Below are positions 41,527 to 46,595 of a stretch of 46,595 nt of DNA, one piece after another; within the stretch, counting starts at the first letter, position 1; each line of letters begins with the position of its first letter. The stretch spans positions 1-46,595 of the forward strand of contig NZ_FNIF01000031.1 of the NCBI RefSeq assembly GCF_900103825.1, read 5' to 3'. The notes under the pieces were generated by a model. It saw only the letters and a list, made by a program, of their open reading frames with translations, did not search any database and was not told the origin of the DNA. This DNA comes from Paenibacillus sp. yr247 (GTDB lineage: Bacteria > Bacillota > Bacilli > Paenibacillales > NBRC-103111). The position numbers and the translations under genes were made by a program.

Positions 41527-42423
41527 ATGGCTGTAGATTCTAAATACTTGCAAATACTACCGGATGAAATATTCCCTGCCCGAGAACGGGCGGCGTGGGC
41601 TAATCGATCGGAAGATGGTGCTTCGCCAGGGCGTAGGCTTCTGATGCTGCTTAAACATCTTTTACCGCCGTTGGTTGCTTTTGTTGTTTTCATTGGAGGA
41701 TGGGAACTCATCGCTTATTTAGTGAAAGCACCTGTTTATCTCGTGCCTAAGCCTTCCGATATCGTCGCAGCAGCCGTAGAAAACAGACATGGACTATGGG
41801 TATCTGTAAGGACAACGACGCTGGAAGCTGTGCTTGGATTTTTCCTCAGTATTATATTAGGCGTCACAGGCGCCATTCTATTGGCAAGCTCCAAATGGAT
41901 CGAGAAGAGCGTGTATCCATATGCGATTATTTTACAAACGATTCCAATTGTCGCCATTGCCCCTCTCATTGTGATATGGTTCGATGCGGGTGTGAATGCG
42001 ATTGTCATTATTACATTCTTAATCGGATTTTTCCCCATGCTTTCGAATACGTTAATCGGTCTAAATTCCACGGATCAAAATATGAGCAACCTGTTTTATT
42101 TATACAATGCGAGTCCGATTCAAACGATGTGGAGGCTGCGCATACCAGCTGCCCTGCCTTATATCGTAGCCGGTCTGAAAATCTCTTGTACTTTATCCGT
42201 AGTCGGGGCTATTGTCGGTGAATACATTGCCGGTATCGGCGGAGGCCAAGGCGGGCTTGGTTATGCAATAACATATGCCGCTGCTCGCTTAAAAACACCT
42301 TACTTATTCGCTTGTGGACTTTCAGCATCAGCGCTAGGCATTATTTTCTTCCTCTTAGTCAACGCTTTTGCCAAATGGTTGCTTAGTTCGTGGCATGAAT
42401 CAGAGATGAAAAAGGATAACTAA
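41527..42423 (+). CDS. ABC importer permease (SsuC/TauC-like)
   Basis: A 298-residue membrane protein starting at ATG 41527 after GGGGGACGTACA. About six hydrophobic helices are visible, including LVAFVVFIGGWELIAYLV and VIVITFLIGFFPML-type segments. The cytoplasmic EAA-like loop reads LYNASPIQTMWRLRIPAALPYI. It belongs with the ATPase at 39347 and the lipoprotein at 35826. Confidence 0.92.
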   Translation: MAVDSKYLQILPDEIFPARERAAWANRSEDGASPGRRLLMLLKHLLPPLVAFVVFIGGWELIAYLVKAPVYLVPKPSDIVAAAVENRHGLWVSVRTTTLEAVLGFFLSIILGVTGAILLASSKWIEKSVYPYAIILQTIPIVAIAPLIVIWFDAGVNAIVIITFLIGFFPMLSNTLIGLNSTDQNMSNLFYLYNASPIQTMWRLRIPAALPYIVAGLKISCTLSVVGAIVGEYIAGIGGGQGGLGYAITYAAARLKTPYLFACGLSASALGIIFFLLVNAFAKWLLSSWHESEMKKDN

Positions 42424-42443
42424 AAGGCACCAAGGTAAAGAGG

Positions 42444-43703
42444 GTGAGTGAGCTGCTGGATATTGTATTTCGTAATGTGCGTATGCTTGAACATTCGGAG
42501 AGCCGAGGTCTTATAGATATTGGTGTGAAAAACGGCAAAATCGCCATGCTTGGAAGTATTGACGAGCAGGGTGAGCGCGAAATTGATGGCGTTGGTCACA
42601 TGCTGCTCCCTCCATTTGTGGAGTCCCATATTCATTTGGACACCGTCCTAACGGCAGGGGAGCCCGCATTGAATGAGAGCGGGACCCTATTCGAAGGCAT
42701 CGGATTATGGCAAAAGCGGAAACAAGCGCTCACCTACGAAGACGTCACGGAACGAGCAGAGAAGGTGCTTCGGATGCAGATGGCTGCCGGTATCCTGCAT
42801 GTGCGTACACAAGCAGATATCTCCGACCCGAAACTGACTGCTCTACGTGCACTTATTGCCTTGCGCGAGCGCGTTAAACCATATATGAACCTGCAAGTTA
42901 TCGCGTTTCCTCAAGATGGCATTCGCGCGTGTCCCGATAATGAGCGCCGGCTGGAGCAAGCGCTTGAGCTTGGCGCTGATGGCATAGGAGCGATTCCGCA
43001 TCTTGAGCCTACGCGTGAGGAAGGTCTGGCCTCGCTGGAGATTTGCTTCAGCTTAGCAGAGAAGTATGGCTGCTTCGTCCATGTTTTTTGCGATGAGATG
43101 GACGATGCTCACTCCACGTTTTTAGAAAACGTGGCCTATCTCGCGATTCGTTCTGGTTTGCGCGAGCGAGTAACAGCTGCGCATGCGAACGCAGCAGCCT
43201 ATTATAGTGAAGCTTATTTCCAGAAGGTGCAGGGACTGCTGGCGCGTTCGGGTGTGAATGTTGTTTGTTGTCCGCTTATCAATAGTGCCATGCAGGGCAG
43301 ATACGACGGCTATCCCAAAGGTAGAGGCATTACCCGGATAAAGGAATTATGGTCGGCAGGTGTGAATGTAAGCATTGCGCATGATGATATTCAGACGCCT
43401 TTCTATCCGCTGGGTACAGGGAATATGCTGCAAGCAGCTCATATTGCTGCCCATTTAGCACATATGACGGGGAGCAAGGAAGTGGCTGAGCTTGTGCGTA
43501 TGATCACGACACGCGCAGCGAACACCCTGCAGCTCAAGGAATACGGGCTCGAGATTGGCCATTCAGCAAGCTTCATTATTCTGCCTGGAGATGATGCTAT
43601 GGATCTTGTTCGCGAGCAGCCTAGTTGTCGGTACGTTGTGAGCCGAGGCCGCATTGTTGCTGAAACTGTGCCTGCATGGAGTCAATTGTTCACCACATTA
43701 TAA
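42444..43703 (+). CDS. Cytosine deaminase-like amidohydrolase (second copy)
   Basis: A 419-residue protein opening at GTG 42444, which partly overlaps the GAGGG site, so the exact start is uncertain. It has the motifs PPFVESHIHLDTVL, HVFCDEMDDAHS, AAHANAA and AHDDIQTPFYPLGTGN, the same superfamily as the 36964 protein. The late motif reads AHDDIQ in place of SDNIHD, and the overall identity looks low, so the two probably act on different intermediates. It is the last gene of the operon, before a strong terminator. Confidence 0.82.
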   Translation: MSELLDIVFRNVRMLEHSESRGLIDIGVKNGKIAMLGSIDEQGEREIDGVGHMLLPPFVESHIHLDTVLTAGEPALNESGTLFEGIGLWQKRKQALTYEDVTERAEKVLRMQMAAGILHVRTQADISDPKLTALRALIALRERVKPYMNLQVIAFPQDGIRACPDNERRLEQALELGADGIGAIPHLEPTREEGLASLEICFSLAEKYGCFVHVFCDEMDDAHSTFLENVAYLAIRSGLRERVTAAHANAAAYYSEAYFQKVQGLLARSGVNVVCCPLINSAMQGRYDGYPKGRGITRIKELWSAGVNVSIAHDDIQTPFYPLGTGNMLQAAHIAAHLAHMTGSKEVAELVRMITTRAANTLQLKEYGLEIGHSASFIILPGDDAMDLVREQPSCRYVVSRGRIVAETVPAWSQLFTTL

Positions 43704-43730
43704 ATGTAAAAATTTATAAAATTAGCAGCA

Positions 43731-43765
43731 CCCCCTGATATTTGCAGGGGGTTGTTTATGTTTTG
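43731..43765 (+). terminator. Intrinsic terminator of the catabolic operon
   Basis: CCCCCTG / CAGGGGG with loop ATATTTG, followed by TTGTTTATGTTTTG. Confidence 0.85.
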
Positions 43766-43867
43766 TTTTTCAAATGTTTACCATGAAATAAAAAGGGAAT
43801 GAAAAGAAACCTGTCGAATTTATTATATTGTTAATTACTTACAGTTTTCTTCGGGGGAGGAAAATGA

Positions 43868-44738
43868 ATGAAACGGATATCTCGAGTATTGTGGAAAACG
43901 ATGTTGGTTATGATTATTTGTTGTGGCTTCATGTCTTCCCATACTTATGCCGATGAGCAAGCAGATTTGAAACCGATTCCGATTCCAGTGTGGAGTATAT
44001 TGTGGAGTGATTCAGCTGAAGGAATTGATAATGTTGTGATTCCCTCACCTACAAATAAATGGATAACAATCAGGAATGGCGACATGCCTCCCGAGAAACC
44101 GAAAGATATTTCTTCGGCATGGGTTCGATTTCAGCTTCCGACTCATGTACCCAAAGACTATGGCATTTTTATTGAACAAATATATGCCCAGCAACTCAGG
44201 GTATATATTGGTGATCGATTAGTTCGAGAAATAAACTTTGATTTTCCAACTGATGAACAGAGAAGCTTATTTCCTGTAGGTAGTGAAGATGGGGGGGAGT
44301 TCGTATATTTAAAGCTGGGGACATCGATGGATCGTTTGGGTTTACATTCAGAAATTAAACTGGATCATTACTCAGCTTTGACTCGATCATTTATATTTCG
44401 AGATTTGCAGAACATCATTCTAGGCTGTGCATTTCTTTTTATTGCGGCGATTATGCTGATATGTTCTTTCTTTTTGAAGCAAATTCAACTTGCAAGCTGG
44501 ATTTCACTTAGTTTACTTATTTTAGCGCTAGGAACTATTTTTATTACATATTCACCTTTCATGTACGCAAATTTCACGAAGTATGGCGACCTATTTCTTG
44601 ATTTATTTGATATTTCACTTGCTGTTTTTTTACCAACACTCACCTATTTCTTTGAAAAAATATTTGATAACGGGAATTTTAAGTGGATCAGGGCATTTAG
44701 GAAATTCCAGATTATCTATTCCGCTATTTCAATTGCCT
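43868..44738 (+). pseudogene. 7TM sensor protein, 3'-truncated
   Basis: ATG 43868 follows GGGGGAGG. The product starts with a signal peptide (ending SSHTYA), then a beta-rich extracellular domain of about 150 residues (like 7TMR-DISMED2), then at least four hydrophobic helices beginning near FRDLQNIILGCAFLF. The frame dies in the fifth helix at IIYSAISIAL. Relatives continue with more helices and a kinase or GGDEF output domain; none follows here. The break coincides with resumption of the glycosylase-like gene, marking the right end of the 13-kb insert. Confidence 0.65.
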
Positions 44739-45701
44739 TATGAAGAACTGAGAAGTAACTTTGGACTTAACGACTTTAGATTCCTTCATAGTATCGAGTT
44801 GTTTCCTTTTCACTCCCAAAAATTCGATGAGAAGATAAAGGATCATCTTCCTATGATTTTTAATCTTCCATTCATGCAGCTGACTCTCCAAGCGGTTCGC
44901 GAAATATCTGAGCAAAAACGAGTTCGTGCAATATTAGGAATTGGCAAGGCCTGGGAAGATGCTCTTGATACGATGAGTTGGTACTCCAAAACAACGGAGA
45001 AATTTGAGGGAAGTGTACCTACTCGTGTCATTCACTATCAGTCAATAGAGGACGGAACTCCTATTGTTATTCTCAGTAGGCAGACCCCAAATGGTGTGAA
45101 ATACGTTATCCCGCCAGCCGCTACGAATTATGTATGCTCAATTATTGGTACGCTGCCACAACCGGCTGTAATAAATACACGAGGTCATGAAAATGACAAT
45201 GGGAGCAAAGCTGCGCGGGGGAGCTCAAAAGAGGTAGAGGTTAGTGATTCACGGCAAAAACCTATCTTGGATAGCAGCCGACCAATCTCATTAATCGATG
45301 AGGTGTCTAGCCTTGCTATTCACTTGTCAGGCGATGTAGACCTTTACGTAGGGAGGACTGCCGCTCCGGAGAAAGCGAGATTCGTATATAAACATTTATG
45401 GTATCCAAATCAGAAATACTGGAATAATGATAGCTGTTCATTTCATATTCATGTCTTTCGTCAAACTGAACCGAAAATTATCATTCGTTTTGGTTTTAAC
45501 GTAAATAAAATAGAGTGGTCTGAAGAGAAGATTTTATCAATGAAAAGGAAGATGTCGGAGATCGCAAGTTTGCTTGGAATGGAAGCAAAAATGAATAGAG
45601 CCGTCTTTGCTATAGAACGTGAATTCGACCATGTGGAGAAATCAGCTGAATGTTTAACCGCGTTAATCCCTAAAGTAAAAATGGCAATTGGATGCCCTTA
45701 A
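44739..45701 (+). pseudogene. Uracil-DNA-glycosylase-like protein, C-terminal part
   Basis: About 320 codons open from TATGAAGAACTG onward in the frame of the 31244 gene once the insert is removed. It begins YEELRSNFGLNDFRFLHS, continues IELFPFHSQKF, a His/Phe-rich motif expected near a glycosylase-type active site, and includes a later helix-rich region. The C-terminal 150 residues (from SSLAIHLSGDVDLYVGRT) look like a separate alpha-beta domain. No start codon or ribosome site precedes it. Confidence 0.55.
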
Positions 45702-45761
45702 AAGGCCGAACGAAAAGGATACCGGTGGCATAACGAAGAACGTTAGCTCAAAAATACCTGG

Positions 45762-46033
45762 CGCGGCTGCCATTTCAATTCGGCAGCCGCGTTACATTTT
45801 ATGAAGAAAAATCATTGAATTAATTTACAAAAGTAAATATTACTAACGAACTTTATTTTCCACTTTTACTGAACAATTCTTGAAAAAATCATTTAACTAA
45901 CGAACTTAATTAAATTTCTTACCATTGAGAGAACCACGTGATTACTGGACTTTCACTAACGAATTCTATTTTCCTGCATCAGTGAGTGGTGAAGGAAAAT
46001 AAAGTTTGTTAGTGGAAAATAAAGTCTGTTAGT
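45762..46033 (+). repeat. Repeat element, right copy (20-bp units, three inverted and two direct)
   Basis: A perfect GC-rich hairpin, CGCGGCTGCC (45762-45771) / GGCAGCCGCG (45782-45791), starts the element. Three inverted units follow at 45842-45861, 45896-45915 and 45955-45974, then two direct units at 45994-46013 and 46014-46033. The order, spacing and orientation match 24672-24962. Sequence between units is also related, for example the stretch TTTACAAAAGTAAA. Confidence 0.8.
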
Positions 46034-46267
46034 GAACTTTGCAAAAGTTAAACATATCCTTACAAAGCCTTGATTTTACTGAGGTTTTCGGATAGCCATG
46101 TACGCGAGAAGGCTGGAGATGGTTCGGGTATGTACATAACGGGAAAGAACCATTGTGGAAAAACGGTGGGAATTGGTCTAATAAATATTACTGCCAACGC
46201 GGAGAACCGCAAGTAACGGCAAGTTTTGGCGGGAGAAGCCCGCTGAAATTTTGGGAGGAATGGGACT
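46034..46267. other. Gap before the exporter-like gene
   Basis: No supported gene. The open frame through 46080-46205 has no start with a ribosome site. No promoter with both boxes was found. Confidence 0.35.
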
Positions 46268-46595
46268 TTGAAGCTACATTACGATACTCCGATGCGTTTC
46301 GGTATGATACTACAAACCGTTAAAACAACTCTCGCGGCAGCCATGTCTTGGGAAGTGGCAACTCAGTTTACGTCTAATAATTACCCATACTTTGCGCCAT
46401 TAGCCGCTGTTTTAACGGTACAGATTACGGTTGCTGATTCTCTTGAAAAAGCTATGCAACGAACAGTAGGGATCATTCTCGGAGTCGCCGTCAGTTTACT
46501 TATCGGGCATTGGTTCGGTATAGAGACATTATCTATTTTTCTTGTGATTTTGCTCGGAATGATGATATCTAATGCCTTGCGTTTAAGTAACCAAA
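46268..46595 (+). CDS. Aromatic acid exporter (ArAE/FUSC-like) family protein, 3' partial
   Basis: It starts at TTG 46268, nine bases after GGGAGGA, and runs off the window. The 109 visible codons show MRFGMILQTVKTTLAAAMSW and NYPYFAPLAAVLTVQITVADS. Two more hydrophobic stretches ending MMISNALRLSNQ follow, the layout of the N-terminal membrane half of ArAE_1-type proteins. Known members are inner-membrane proteins implicated in efflux. The gene probably belongs to the host chromosome or element backbone right of the island. Confidence 0.7.
   Translation, partial: MKLHYDTPMRFGMILQTVKTTLAAAMSWEVATQFTSNNYPYFAPLAAVLTVQITVADSLEKAMQRTVGIILGVAVSLLIGHWFGIETLSIFLVILLGMMISNALRLSNQ

Noticed and set aside
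44583..44738. N-terminal part of the 372-residue frame starting at 44583
   Set aside because: These codons are out of frame within the 7TM gene and arise only from the junction; the real remnant begins near 44739.
31682..44744. 4-base TGAA target-site duplication at the ends of the 13-kb insert
   Set aside because: TGAA occurs at both junctions, but keeping one copy would put the two halves of the glycosylase-like gene in different frames with a stop, so it is probably chance.
1..46595. Integrase, relaxase, coupling protein, tRNA or rRNA
   Set aside because: None was seen in the larger frames or by eye; the element type (plasmid or integrative) therefore stays open.

Overview
The window looks like a spore-forming, low-to-mid GC member of the Bacillota, most like Paenibacillus. 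Reasons are strong AGGAGG-type ribosome sites, a Spo0E-like phosphatase, Gram-positive style type IV secretion genes, an aromatic-acid-exporter-like gene and an ABC/amidohydrolase catabolic operon of soil type. No rRNA or tRNA gene and no CRISPR array was seen.

Region 1 (1 to about 24.5 kb) is the backbone of a conjugative plasmid or replicating conjugative element. It opens with a partial HD-GYP gene and a Spo0E-like gene. A replication module follows: a Rep-like protein (968-2137), 21 direct iterons (2195-2657), a probable minus-strand small RNA (about 2736-2906) and a second DNA-binding-like protein (2974-4455). Next comes a DNA-processing and hypothetical block (Rad52-like protein, zinc-ribbon protein, SSB with an ATT start, several small unknowns). 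An LPD1-type metallopeptidase-like gene is broken near its 3' end by a TnpB element whose ends can be read to the base. The transfer block (13.8-22.7 kb) encodes VirB2-, VirB3/PrgI-, VirB4- and VirB6-like proteins, a GH73+M23 cell-wall hydrolase and a small VirB8-like protein. Many genes here sit behind terminator-like hairpins, and two leaders (5101-5290 and 9867-10031) are clearly related copies. No relaxase, coupling protein or integrase lies in the window.

Region 2 (24.5-31.7 kb plus 44.7-46.0 kb) is an accessory island. A decayed, repeat-rich stretch leads into a sigma-70/ECF-like gene, an unknown partner, a convergent ImmA/IrrE protease, then a bacterial ubiquitin-like cassette: a (Ub-like)2-E2 fusion, a JAB-E1 fusion and a convergent DUF6527-like protein, followed by a uracil-DNA-glycosylase-like gene. 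The sigma gene and the ubiquitin cassette share an unusual promoter-like element (GTCACA-N15-ACTCTTATANAGTGA). This suggests that the cassette is switched on by its own sigma factor, possibly controlled by the protease. Related arrays of a 20-bp repeat lie on both sides of the island.

Region 3 (31682-44738) interrupts the glycosylase-like gene. Its two outer genes are both truncated (a yhaM lacking its 5' part, a 7TM sensor lacking its 3' part), and removing it restores one open frame across the glycosylase-like gene. It therefore looks like a 13-kb chromosomal fragment captured into the island, or an assembly misjoin. It carries an Lrp-type regulator divergent from a nine-gene operon: three amidohydrolases, a Rieske oxygenase, a creatininase-like hydrolase, a flavin oxidase and an ABC importer. 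Together these suggest import and breakdown of an N-heterocyclic compound that cannot be named from sequence. The window ends in the start of an aromatic-acid-exporter-like gene.
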